Made by a program: the position numbers and the translations under genes
The notes under the pieces: generated by a model
What the model was told of the DNA's origin: nothing
The model's database searches: none
Seen by the model: only the letters and a program-made list of their open reading frames with translations
Source of the DNA: Rotaria socialis
Lineage: Eukaryota; Rotifera; Eurotatoria; Philodinida; Philodinidae
Direction: 5' to 3'
Length of the DNA: 64,000 nucleotides
Assembly: GCA_905331475.1 (NCBI GenBank)
Contig: CAJNYU010000501.1
Location: 224,200-288,199, forward strand
Shown: positions 37,275 through 49,488 of the stretch, piece by piece
Position numbering within the stretch: position 1 is the first letter of the stretch
Layout: each line of letters opens with the position of its first letter

Positions 37275-37740
37275 TTAACAACGAGATGCAGCCACTGTGC
37301 AAACAACAGCACCTGATCTGGCTAGATATACTGGATCAGACGAGGATAATGGATAATACTCGTTTCTCGATGAACAACATGTAATGCAAGCTTTCAAAAC
37401 CATTATAAAAATGAACAGACCAATTACAGCACCAAATATTATACCAGTAATATTTGGTCCATTTGGTTCGTTGTAACAAGTTCTCGTTGCGTATGGACCA
37501 CATCTTGTATTCTCTAAATTCAAAATGTAAATAAATTTTTACTGAATGAACATATGAATTTACTTGGACAGCAAAATGTCCGCGGATAATTTCCACATAC
37601 TTTTCCTTAAAAAGAAAAAAATGTTTTTTTGTTAAAATTAAAAACTCATCTTTTTATTGGATATTACCAAATGAGCATGAGTCTGCAGATATACTAATTA
37701 TACATGTGAGGAATAGTCCAAATGAAATTATTTTTGGCAT
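37275..37740 (-). CDS. Small membrane-anchored protein with six-Cys knottin-like ectodomain, 117 aa
   Basis: Exons on the minus strand are 37740-37668, 37605-37564 and 37513-37275, with GT-AG introns in phase 1. Residues 1-19 are a signal peptide. The mature ectodomain has exactly six cysteines at 22, 28, 36, 37, 43 and 51 (C-x5-C-x7-CC-x5-C-x7-C), the spacing class of inhibitor-cystine-knot folds. A transmembrane helix follows at about 60-83, then a Cys cluster (CITCC) and a short cytosolic tail with a YYPL motif. So this is a type I membrane protein with a tiny disulfide-rich head, not a secreted peptide. No family was recognised. A role as receptor accessory or surface ligand is open. Confidence 0.65.
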
Positions 37741-38625
37741 GCGTTTATTTCTTTGTGAGAGTAAAAAAGCGTGAATACGATTCTGTTCTATGAAGTTGTG
37801 TAGTTAATAAAGCTAACTGATAAAACATGACGCATATGTAACGTCATGAAATAGTTACTTATGCAAACAGATATAGAAATGTGTTCTTCTCTAAAAATGA
37901 TGCGATAAATAATAGGACTCATTTTGTGTCTACAAAACTTCTTTGCATATATGTATGTTGATGTACAACATGCTATTTACTTTCAGTCTGGCATTATAGA
38001 TAATACGTAATTTTGATTCGTATTTCGTATCGTTCCAAGCAGCTATTTCGAGAATTTATTCTAGTAAAACATCAATTATTCGAACATTACGATCTCATCA
38101 TCAAGTAATTCATGCGTAGTTATATATACTTGAATCAACGTACGAAATTTTTTATTTGATCATTTATCTTGATCAACCCATTAACTTTTTTTTATCCACG
38201 ACCTGCATATATCGGTCTCATCATTGAATGGTCAACAAAATCTTCAATTCCAGTAGCACGTATTGTGGCACCAAATATTCAATGTAGTTTACGTTTACTC
38301 AGTGCTTGACGTTGTGAAGGTTTAGATGGTTATAGTCCACAAGCTGATTGTTTATTTTTGTCTTTGTAGTTCATTAAAACCAAACACCAATTTCGTTTGT
38401 TTTATATATAATATCGATCAAGTTTTTAATATTAATAAACTGTTGATGTTTTCGAAAGAAATTTAAAATTCAATTAGGGTGGATATTACCGTTCAAAACA
38501 CCTACACCCTCAAGTTAATTGATGAAAGCTATGCGTACGATAGTAGCGATTGAGCATCAGAAAAAATCAAATGACATTTGTTCACCTCAGTTCCACGTAA
38601 TCTCACAATTTTTCTTGATTTATAA
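37741..38625. other. Intergenic, mostly featureless
   Basis: AT-rich. Around 38200-38350 there is a weakly coding-like stretch, but it does not resolve into a model. Confidence 0.4.
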
Positions 38626-39852
38626 ATGAACGTGTTGCTCTGGCAGATCGTTGTTTCCAACAATCCGCACGATTTCGTCATCGCAACATGTATTTTGATC
38701 CGTAGAGATCGTTTACCTCTTGGTAAGTTTGCAATAAGCAATGTTTTTCGATAAGATTGTGGGGTATGATATTATTCTCATTCTGACACATCACTTACTT
38801 GCGTTCTATCTTTATTTGTATGAAAAGAGTAGAGACAAAAATGATTTCGTACTCTGCATCGTCACGAATAAACTTGTTTATTACAACTTACCAATAGGTA
38901 AATGATCTTTACTGATTAAATACATGTTGCGATGACGAAATCGTGCGGATTGTTGGAAACAACGATCTGCCAGAGCAACACTTTTCTTAAAATTAAGATG
39001 CACTATCAATAGATTGTGCGAGTCTATGCTTAATAATTTGTATTCAAATACCATGCTGCAAAAAACGAACTAGTTTTTTTTCTAAAATTCCCCTCTTCTT
39101 GAAAATTAAGATGATGAATAGGTTGCTGGTGTCATATTTTCCAATGAGAACGATCTATTTATGCACACTATAAAACTACATTACGTTTTCTCGAATATCA
39201 CTTTTCGTTGAGCAGCACTTTCAATATTCATTAACCCCAGGTCGAACATTCCGGCCACCGGATCCCGTAGGATACTCCAGGGAATATGCGGGAAAGTCAC
39301 CGTATCCTGCAGGAAAACACGGGAAATCGCTGGAACATGGAAGCAGTATTCCGGTCAAAAATACGGCCGGACTTTTCCGGCGAATTCCTGCCAAGTTCCG
39401 GTGCTTTCCGGCAGGAATTGATCGGAAATCACTGGAAAAAACAAGAAAAATTTCCAACCGGAATACTGCTTCCACAAAATCAACGGAACGACCCGGAACC
39501 GGCCGTTTCCAGGCCGGACTGTTCGACCTGGGACCTGAGGAGAATATAAATGAATGGGCTTCTTTTTTGCAAGCTGATTCTTCACAACTATGTGTATGCT
39601 AGCACTGATTGTGTTTTTCCAGTTTTATCCGTCATTGTTGAGCATTTATTCTTTTTTAACGGAGAATGATATATTTCACCATCATAGGAATAGGCATCAC
39701 CTCTTATTGAGAAAAAGAAGATCACCACGACAGTATGCTTCTTAACAGTAGCATTGGCAGATCACTATTTCCAACAATCCGCACGGTTTCATCATCGCAA
39801 CATGTATTTGATCAGTAAAAATTCTTTACCTCTTGGTAAGTTGCAATAAACA
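38626..39852. repeat. Exon-like fragment present three times (two direct, one inverted)
   Basis: A block of about 100 bp lies at 38633-38735 (+), 38886-38985 (reverse complement) and 39748-39852 (+). It contains tttccaacaatccgcacg, then catcgcaacatgtat and then tttacctcttggtaagtt. Translated, it gives LADRCFQQSARFRHRNMYLI, and it ends in a good splice donor (TTG|gtaagt). It may be an exon of a multicopy gene or of a mobile element. The copies differ by a few substitutions. Confidence 0.55.
39236..39532. mobile_element. 297-bp foldback/MITE-like element, copy 2 (inverted)
   Basis: Starts CCCAGGTCGAACA and ends TGTTCGACCTGGG. It is the reverse complement of 7979-8275 with scattered substitutions and identical length. 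Its ends match each other better than those of copy 1, so it may be younger. Flanks (ttaac / acctg) show no clear target duplication. Confidence 0.7.
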
Positions 39853-39859
39853 ACTTTCC

Positions 39860-40620
39860 TTGTGGAGATCCAGGGCACCACACTCCGCTTGTGTTTACAC
39901 TTTCCACGAACGAAAGCCGTCCGATTCATCGATTAGCAATGGTTTCTGAGATTCAGTGGGTCGTCAAAAATGGCAGTAACTTCCTTGACTTAATAAATGA
40001 AACGGATAGAGAAATCTAAATGAGCAGCGAGGGAAGTTGTCATAAATTTCATTTTAGATAGTAAGAATAAGAAAGAAAGAAAGAAATAAAATGAAGAATG
40101 GTTTATACCTTTGGGAAAAAGCGTCCTGTTGAATATTGTTCGCGTTGAGATGAACCGTGAAACTTGAATTTCGAGTCGAAGCTATTCTTGATAAACAGGT
40201 AAGGAGAAAAAATATTTAATTTCTTCTAAAATAGAAAGTTTATTTCGATGTTGATAATACCATGGAAGATAAAAGTAACGTACATTGTCTAGATTTAGTG
40301 AAATAATTTGAAGAAGATTTACCAAAAAAAAAGCCTAATGAAAAATAACTAACAGGAAAACAAAAATAGCTAAATTTGATGATAGTACTGAAAATCAAGT
40401 AATTGATTCAAATCCAGATCATGAGAATGATAGACTTAACAAAGTGATATATGTCATATAGTTTCAGTCTCTTCCATCTTAAATGACACTGAATAATCAA
40501 AACTTCACAAATAAAAGAAAATATTTCTAATGAACCAACAAACTTATTCAAGAACATACCGATTGATATATACTCTGTTTCGGGCGACTTACTTCTCAAC
40601 ACTGATATATTCCATGTAAT
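39860..40620. other. Intergenic, nothing recognised
   Basis: AT-rich; it includes a short GAAA-rich stretch near 40070-40090. No gene was supported. Confidence 0.4.
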
Positions 40621-41385
40621 TAAAACCGCATGAAAATCAGCGGTTTACCAGTCCGGTTACCGGCTCTCATTACCGCAGAACGGATAAATACCGCGGTTTA
40701 CCACAAAAAATGAACTGGCATTTACCGCGGTAAACCGCCGGTTTTGATTAATACCGCGGTTACCGCTAAATAAAGCGGTTAACCGGTTCATCTATAATTT
40801 TTGACAGAAAAAGTCTTCCAAATCATCAATTAAACTATTTTAAAGATCCTTTTTTTTCACTTTTACATGTGATAAACATGCGCAAAAAACCGCCGGTTTA
40901 CCGCGGTTTTACCGGTCCGGTTACCGGCTCCCATTACCGCAGAATAGATAAATACCGCGGTTTACCACAAAAATTGATCCAGTATTCGCAACATGGGTCA
41001 GTCGCAGCAGTCACTAAATTACTAATAATTTTAAGAATTTCTGGTGAGCCGCCGCTGCGAAAAAACAAGTTTAGGCGTTGCGCCGCTGCAAGAAATAAAC
41101 ATTTATGATAGCGTCATCCGCCGCCACTGACATCAATTTATATGCGATCGAATCGAATATTTTTCTTTTAATTCTCATCAGTGAATTTTTAACTCAGCCG
41201 CCACCATCACATAAGGACTTGCAAATATCAGCCGGCGCCGCCGCTGTGGAAAAAATTTTAAAAATTCGTAGCAGCCGCCGCTGAAGGCATTACTCATTCA
41301 AATAAGGAGCCGCTGGCAAACTTCAAAAATTGAAAATTGTTGTCCGCCGCCGCCGTTCAATCCTTCGGCTGACACACCTCTAGTT
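40621..41385. repeat. CGGTTTACCG and GCCGCCGC repeat debris
   Basis: 40627-40790 and 40880-40975 are built from degenerate copies of accgcggtttaccgg and share blocks in the same order (ggttaccggctc, cattaccgcagaa, aataccgcggtttaccac). So the unit is duplicated. 41045-41360 carries clusters of gccgccgctg spaced by AT-rich sequence and ends at cctctagt. The local GC content is far above the rest of the window. The style (short palindromic motif arrays) matches the TIR elements elsewhere, but no complete terminal repeats were found. Confidence 0.5.
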
Positions 41386-42594
41386 TTGAGAAAATGATTC
41401 ATAGAAATAAAATTTTGTCAGTGAATAATATGAGATAATTTTATTCAGCATGTAGACTCAAAAAAAACCTATTTGCTTCCAAGATTAATTGTCTATTTTT
41501 CCTGATTGAAGAGAGAAAAACGACAAAGATTCTGAATAGATGTCCATGTTTTAATGCTCGGGACATTGGGACATAGGGACATTGATTTTTTTCTTTCTCT
41601 ACTAGAAGAAAAGAAAAAGATTTTCGCTATCGTTATTTCGAAATACGGGTATCGAGCAGCTGGGATGGAGATAGAACAGTTTTTAATTCGAATGATATAT
41701 GGAAGGAAAGCAAATGTTTTTTTTACAAACTTTTAATGAAATTAATAAAGAAGTTTCTTATATTAGCCCATTTGATGTGCTATTATCAGCAATGGTTCTT
41801 TGTTAAACAAATAAATAAGTTAATACAAAAGAAAGTTCATAATTTGTGGCTGATCATTGTCTGTTTCATAGTGACGAAGATCGATTATTAAAACTCAAAT
41901 TAATAACGAAATGATAATAAAAAAAATTAGAATTTAATAGATTCTACTAAATTTTTTAGAATGTAAAACTAGGATAAATAAAAATATTTATTTGATGATG
42001 TAACATTAATATCATAATCAACGAAGTATTTTATTTCCTTTTAATATTAAAGTATCAGTTGAGCAATATACATTAATTAGTATATGACGCATATAAGCGA
42101 TATGAGAGCGCATTGAGATAAATGAAAAATAAGAAATGAAATTTTTTTTTGTTTTGGTCACCAATTTAAAAAAGAAATCTAAATTATGATCAATTAGAAA
42201 ATACTTTGCTAAATATAACTCATAGAAAAAAATACCATATCGCTTATATAACTTCTTTTGAATTTTGATTTTTGAAAATTCCATTTTTTTGCTTTGCTCT
42301 TTTTTTGTCTATTTTCTCTAGCTTTAATTAAATCTATTATTCCAATCTCAACTAAATTCTTATGTCAACTGTAACATATGTATATTTATCTTGAGTGATG
42401 ATGATTGTTATACATTAATAGTGTATAGTAATCACAACAAACTGAAACTGATACTAAAATTGTGTAAATATTTTTTTGGTTAGAAAATTTAAATAAGACT
42501 TCCATAATTTTTTCAATAGAAATTAATGCTTCATAAAGTAAATAGATAATCACGCTAGTTGATGACTCAGCATTGAACATAATTAGATTTATTT
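41386..42594. other. Intergenic, upstream of the C2-domain gene
   Basis: AT-rich. The small frames at 41554-41736 and 42018-42284 have no features of real proteins. It probably includes the promoter of the gene starting at 42595. Confidence 0.45.
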
Positions 42595-44752
42595 ATGTCG
42601 TTACATAAATCAAAACAATGGGGCTGGTAACATTGGATTTTCAACATTAGAATTGATTTTCTTCTTCTTTTCAGGCTACGTGATACTGACTCAAGTTCAT
42701 CTGATGATTTATCTATCAGTGGAGCAAGTATTTTTAAATTCTTATTCAAATAAATCTAAACAGATCCTTTTTCTGTGTTTTTGCTAACAGATCGGCGTAC
42801 TTGCTGTACATTTACATCAATTAATAATTAATAAAACATTTTATTTAATATCAAATAATAATACTAGACAAGATAAAAAAATCGATTCATTTCGTATATG
42901 TATCAGCGCTTATGGTTTAAGTCGATATTCAAAAACTGTACGTATGTATCGAACAGAAAAGCAAGAGAATATTGCACGATTCGATCAAACAATGCAAATG
43001 ATGATTCGTGTAAAAGAAATAAAATACTTTTTTTATCATAAACTTCATCATAAATTATTTAGATTTATGACAGTCGTCATGATCAGCGCCATCTAATTCA
43101 TATTATTCTCTATGGTTATTTAATTGAAGAAAAACGTTATGCTTTAATTGCTGATCAAGTTGTTGATAGTATTCAGCTTGTTTCAGTACGATATTTATAT
43201 ATATATATTTGGAAAAGTGAAAGTTGCTCGCCTAATTCAATTGAAACGTCTTCTACATGAGAGTATTCTAGTGTTTTCAGTATTGAAGTCATTCCATTTC
43301 TATGAGCAGATACATGTGTATTTCTTAGTATTGCTTTTTTTTCATTACATATGATTATTTTTAGGTTCGACATGTGAGTGAAGCAGTTATATTTGAAAGT
43401 TCTATTGATATTTTTGTAAGTAATCAAACTCATTAGAATTTTCTACTATGAAAACGAAATAACGTTCAGGGCAAAGCAATATTATTGATTGAATTAGTTT
43501 TTGTTTATGGTAGACACGGCTATAATTTTAGTTCACAAGTAAGTACAAAAACAATAGAGAAACGTTTGTTTAAAATTATAAATAAATAGCTTATTTTTGA
43601 AAATGATTTTCATATTCCACGTATTGTTAAAAATCAAACATTATTCGAACGTATTCTTCCGCGTCATGAAGGTACATGCACCGATAAAGAGCAATTTACT
43701 GTTGTTAGAATCTGAGATTTGTTTCTTTTCAGATAATAGAACTGATGAGTATGCAAGATTAAGATTTATATTGAAGCATTCATATTTTTATATATTTTGC
43801 ATATAGAAATTTTTATGATCCACCAGAAATTGATTTACCAATTTTTTTAAAATTATCATATGATGAATTGAATGAATATGTAGCTGATAAGACAAATCAT
43901 CATCATCATCATCATTGTTGTAGAGATTCAATCAAGAATGCGCGAGTTGTTAAAGCATTATCAACAAGTCCAAAGTATCGAAAAAAGTGTGAAACGCATT
44001 TTTTGTGAAATATTTGATTTAGATATTCATCTATGGCAGCAATTATTGAAATGTATCCATCAAGACAGCAACGTTTGGAAATATTTTTTGATTTTTTAAC
44101 AGAAGGTCCCTATTTACCCGAACAAAATATGATTGAACCAACAGTATCACGCTTAATTCCATGGAGTATAGCATATTGGAAACGAGCATTATCAGGTGTA
44201 CCTTTACATGGAAGCGCTTTGGATATGAATGATTCTCAAAATATTGAGGTTTGTTTAACCTTCGATGGAGACAGTTATTTTTCTTTCTATTGAAGACTTA
44301 TCTATGTCAAAATTTATATCTCGACAGAGATAAAATCAAGAGATGAATGTTTTTCAGACCGTTCATAATTCCTATATTCGAGTAGGAAATAAAAATTCTT
44401 TTACGAATATTGACACGATGAATTATGTTGCATCAGATCTTATACAATATCATTGCGATGAAACTTTTTCTAACATTTGGGTACTTTGTTTTTGTCTAAA
44501 TGAAGGCATATTTTTCTCCATGCACATATTTCGGTTTCTATTTCATAAAAATGTTCATGTAATATAGTGTGACATAAACCAATTCATAACTATGCTAAAA
44601 ATACCTCTGTTTGTATACCTAAACAATGGACAACGTTACTTTGTTAATCATAGACTGACATAAAACATCTTCAAAATACTTCACCTGTTCTTCGTCAAAT
44701 CATCGAACGAGAAGAATGTTATGAACCGTTGCTTAGTAGCACAATCAAGTAA
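42595..44752 (+). CDS. C2-domain protein resembling C2CD6/CatSper-tau, 12 exons, 418 aa
   Basis: Exons: 42595-42626, 42675-42723, 42791-43009, 43063-43185, 43365-43415, 43470-43538, 43590-43671, 43733-43748, 43807-43974, 44023-44248, 44358-44480, 44654-44752. The join is one open frame. Exon 2 ends at a GC donor (GGA|gcaagt); the GT one base on would break the frame. Exon 8 is a 16-nt microexon needed to keep phase. Residues about 28-180 look like a C2 sandwich: IGVLAVHLHQL, a basic strand, IHIILYGYLIEEKR, then a closing FVYGRHGYNFSSQL. That last motif and the following proline-rich stretch recall C2CD6 (ALS2CR11), a flagellar C2 protein of the CatSper complex, but this is from memory. A six-His run lies in exon 9. 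A ciliary role would suit a rotifer; the start exon is the least certain part. Confidence 0.65.
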
Positions 44753-45114
44753 TTTAATGAATAATCTTTTCTCTCGTTCAGTTCTGAATAGAATACATTA
44801 TTTCGTCTTTTTTTTGTATAGATTAAATACAATCAAAGAACTTGTTCGGCGTGTATTTATTCTTTTTTTCAACCTTGTTCCTCATTGAAAAATCTGTATG
44901 TTTCAAAACAGCACAGAAATATGCGCTATGAATTTTCTTTAGTCATCATTGTTATTATTCAAATTGGTTGCAAAATAAAACTGTCATTTGAAAAAAAAAG
45001 AAAAAATTCCGAATAATCACTGAGTAGATGCAAGAAACAATATAAATAACCATAGATGATACTATTGTGTACATAAATAAGATTTCTTCATTCTGTCATT
45101 TGTCAAATAATCGT
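44753..45114. other. Convergent 3' flanks
   Basis: AT-rich intergenic sequence between a plus-strand and a minus-strand gene, with no other feature. Confidence 0.5.
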
Positions 45115-48100
45115 TTAATACATATGTGTTGCTGGTACTTTAATAGCCGTTGATGACGATGAAGGTGGGGACGATTTCGTTGTTACAAAAGACTTCTGTT
45201 GTGGTTGTTGATGAGATCGTGCAGCAGCCGTTGTTTTTAATATATTTGATGAAATATTTGCTGTTATCGAACGAATTGGACTTATTGAAGGAGAATTACT
45301 AAAATCTTTATTTGGAGCTATTATAATTGATCGTGATGTTCTTTGAAGTTTTCCGAAATTCGGAAATGCTCGCGCTTTGGCTGCTGATGAAAAATTGGAT
45401 GTGGTACTTTTGCTACTTACAATTCGTGTTGCTGTTGGAACTGATTCAATAATTGTTGTACTTATTGTATGCGAACGGTTTATCATTCCTGAATCATTAT
45501 TATTCAAATGTTCGCTTAGAATTGGTGGTAAACGTATAATAGAATCCGAACTTTGTGTTGTAGAACTAATTGTTGTTGCTGAACCATGACGTCGAGTTGT
45601 GGTTGTTGTTTGCCGTGTATGAGCTTGAGATGATTGTGGTGCCGATAATATTACTTGAGGAGGAGGATTTGTAATAGCTGTACCAACTAACGAGATTTGT
45701 TGTTGATTTCGTTTCTCCATCGATAGAGACGTTGAAATTCTTTCAACACGGATGGGTGTAGGTGGAAGTGATCCTTGAGGTTTTCTTGGTGATGATGGGG
45801 AAACAGTTGCTGTCTGATTAGGATTGGATTTTATTCCACCTAAACGTTTTACATGTAAGATACTTTCTAATTCTGTACTTGTGTCAGTTGTTGGGCGATA
45901 TGCTGGTGGCATTGGAAAGTTTGGTTGTATCGTTGTTTGTGATGTACGACCTTGTGGTGAAGAACGGGGTGGAACTGAAGACGGTCTTGGTTCTGTTCGA
46001 ATTATAATAGAATTATTTGCACGGGCAATTCTAGCATAACGTTGTAATAGTGCTTGCTCATCAACGAAAAATTTCTGGATTAAAGTGGATGCTAAGGAAT
46101 TGATTATACTATCTTTTAAGCATTTAATAAAACGTTGAGGATCTTTTGTACGATTACGTTTAGTTTGAGTTAAGGAATAATTAATATTTTCATCATCATC
46201 ATCATCGGTATCAAATGAGTTAGCTTCACTACCGCTAAAATGACCGTACATAATAGTACTTGTATCAGTATCATCAAGTACATCATGATTATCCAAATCG
46301 GAAATATCACTTAGTGTAGAACCTTCGATTGAATCGATCGATGAACGACCTGAAACTCTGCCACCAATGGGATCCTAAAAGAAAATGCAGAAAATGAATT
46401 GTTTTAATCTTTTATTTTTGAATATTTAGCATTAACCCAAAGTTCTATGAGTATGAATGAAACTTTCATTGATAAGTAGAATAATTTCTAGCACAGTCTC
46501 AAAGTATTTGCTAAAATTCATAATTGTTATGTAGAAATGTGTTTCTAAAAAATTAAAAGAACGACGTTTGTACTTTGGAAAATCGCATCAATCAATATGT
46601 GTATTTGAAAATAAATTTTCAACTCAATGAACTTCTAGCACCAAATGAATACGATTAGAATTGTGACTCTCTTCCAGTACAAATAAGTCGGGCGTGTCTC
46701 TTCTAGGGGATTCTTGTTTTTTTAAACAAAAATCAAAACCAATTATTATGATAAACAGATGCAATGGAATTTTCTCTTTCCGTATCTACGAAGCGTTTCG
46801 TTAATTAGATAAGCATCTAATAACATTTTACTTGACATGAAAATGACTGTTGACGTTTTCCAAACTTTAACGAGTATTGACTGTATGAAAAAAAAACCTC
46901 AAAACAGTTTTAAAAGTCTAGGAATAAAGTTTGAATAGCAAGCAAAAAAAGATTGTTTCTTTTAATCTTCAATAATAAAATAGAACGAGCGTAAATAAGT
47001 TTGTTCTAGAAACAGGAAATAAAAGAAATTTTCATGTGATCAGCAAAGATAAATAAAGTGTGTTTCGCATTTTGACCCCGCAGGAATTACTCAAAGAGGT
47101 TTTTGTGATCTTATTCAAAATAGTTCACTTATCTAACAGTAATGAAATATCTGAACTTCATCGTTTTAAATCTATTCAAAGAATTATGCCAAACATAAGA
47201 GAGCAAAACTATGCAGTGCATCAAAGATAGCTGTATTTTCTTGAAATCAAATGAGAAACATTGAAATTCTCCTGAACTCCTTTTTTTTTAAATCTTACTG
47301 ACGAATATACACTTGTCCGATTAAAATTATTATGATTAGTTCCTGCATTTAAAAAGGCGAGACTCTGTTTTGCGAGAAGACTTTTGCTACTTTTATTTAA
47401 TTTTCATTCCTACTCTATTTATCACAAAAACAAATGAAGCCAAGGAAATTCTGAAGTTTCATTCGAATAAGAATTGTATACGAATATTAACTTTCATTGA
47501 AACTTATTGTACATTTTACTACTAGTTCAATCAAAGAGTTTAAGTGATGTTTCTCTTAGCAGTTTATGATTTATGTACAAACTACAGTTTTTAGTCAACA
47601 TTATGTGTCACTTAGTACATTCTATATATGAAAGCGTTTTTTCAAGCATGTAATTCTACGTAAGGAATTCTTATGTAAGATGTTTCGAGTGAATAATAGC
47701 AGCCTCAACCATAGGTATTTAATGAGCAATATTTCATAAGCATGAGCATTATGGAGTGCTTGTTATACATCGTCAATTTTCAATTAATACTCGTCTAGAC
47801 TAGATTTTCTCAACTCTAAGGAAACCGGAGAAAAATAATGGATATATGCTCAAATAAAAATCAACACCTCCTGGGTATTATAAAAGATAAACATAACAGG
47901 TATCATGAAATATTACAACGATTCATTTCACAAAAATAATATGTTTTGTAATTCGAAACCTGCTGTTTATGTTAAGAAAGAAAAGTCAACTTTGTATATT
48001 TGATCTGAAATGATGGTTGAATACTATGAATAAAAACTTCTTGTTTTTTAATGATACATTATTAGGATGAATGGATGTCTATTGACAATATATATGATCA

Positions 48101-48279
48101 TGAACAGTTTTATATTAATTTCTATCATTTCATCCTCTAAGTTTGAACAGTTTCAAAGAAACACTTCAAGTTACACATATTTTTATTTTTCATACTATTC
48201 TATTTTGCTCATGTTTGAATGGATATGTTGCCTTAGTTTGGTAACATAGAAATCAATACCATTATATACGATTACTCAA

Positions 48280-48318
<39 letters not shown>

Positions 48319-49488
48319 ACCGAAATCGAATCGACTCCGAGTGGAACTTTGAAACTCCCGAATCGAATCCGAATTCAGGTCTTAAAAGGCCGAATCGAAC
48401 CGAATAGCACTTTTGTCCTTCGTTTCGGTCTCTGATATATACACGATATGACAGTGATAACGAAAAATTGGTATTATATTATTCATAACAAATCGTATAC
48501 TTAGGCTCATCATCAGTGTCCTAATAATTATTAGAATGAATTCGCATATAAACAATCTAGAAAAAATTGATCGAGCTATTCAATAGTTGAATATCAATCA
48601 TCGTCACTTCGAAAAAAAGATCTTCCACATCGAATCATAACGTAAATCAATCGTCATCTACTGACGTATTGAATAACTCACTATTATGATCCTATTTCTG
48701 TGAATGTTACACGTAGTAATGCAGTCCGTTACACACTCTACCTTAGATACCAAAAAATAAGGTAGTATCAAAAGAAATATCAATTGTCTACATATTTCGA
48801 TATAATTCATCATAGGATACTGTATAAAGGTACCATTTTTTATATCTTAGGTAGATATTTCGACCATAATTACTATAAGTTAACTTCGTTATAGATGAAT
48901 TCTTTTGCGTTTAGATAACTACCCTTACACTCAAGTGAATGCCAAATGCACTATGATTATACAGTAGAAAAAAATATATATCTTCAGAAGTAGAAAACAA
49001 AAGAAAACAAAAGTTCGACCTTGGACGACACTTTGTCAATGTTGAATTCTATTTACGGGTGTTTGAATTTTCATTAAAAGTATCTTAGTCGTTAGAGAAC
49101 AAGTAATGAATAATCTGAGAATTATTTTCATAGTTACTTCTAGATAATATTTTTTTAAACTTATATTTACTTCATGGAAAATGGAATTCGCTTTTTTCAA
49201 CTGATTTGGTGCATAATCAATCGATGATAATCTATTGGATCTTGTTTCTATTCTATTCATATCTGGTGATCGATTTAGAGGACATGCACTACCACGAATT
49301 CGAAAATGTGGTTTGTTTGACCATTCTTCACATATTTTCTTAATTGATGAACGTTTTGGTACTTCTTCATCGTACAAAACAGCATCGATTAGTTCGAATT
49401 CTCGTCTTGATCGTCCACTTGTTTCACGGGCATCATCTTCGTCATAACTTGACAAAAGACTTGATCCGCTTATCGAATGTGTACACAT
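45115..49488 (-). CDS. FAM149-like (DUF3719-type) protein, 2 exons, 525 aa
   Basis: Exon 1 is 49488-49171 (ATG at 49488) and exon 2 is 46374-45115 (TAA), joined in phase 0 across a 2.8-kb intron (GAA|gtaaat ... ttttag|GAT). Residues 31-66 (FELIDAVLYDE ... CEEWSNKPHFRIRG) match my recollection of the core of the DUF3719 domain in FAM149 proteins, which are linked to primary cilia (FAM149B1). The remainder is low-complexity, rich in S, T, P, N and Q, with an acidic patch (DDDDD) and one helical stretch (IKCLKDSIINSLASTLIQKF) in exon 2. The intron is very long for this genome and contains a hAT-like MITE at 48314-48434, so a missed exon is possible. Assignment to FAM149 is tentative; the coding model itself is well supported. 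Confidence 0.55.
46375..49170 (-). other. Long intron of the FAM149-like gene
   Basis: 2,796 bp of AT-rich sequence with no internal exon that I could support. A (TA)n tract sits at about 48285-48313 and is the insertion site of the MITE. Confidence 0.5.
48314..48434. mobile_element. hAT-like MITE with CGAATCGAA repeats, 121 bp
   Basis: The ends CAGAGACCGAAA and TTTCGGTCTCTG are perfect 12-bp inverted repeats. The flanks atatatat and atatatac fit an 8-bp duplication (7/8), but lie in a TA tract, so this is weak. The interior consists of degenerate cgaatcgaatccgaat units. It has the same architecture as the elements at 4180 and 8450 with a different internal motif. Confidence 0.65.

Noticed and set aside
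41554-41736. 60-codon plus frame
   Set aside because: No domain, poor context and no neighbouring exon.
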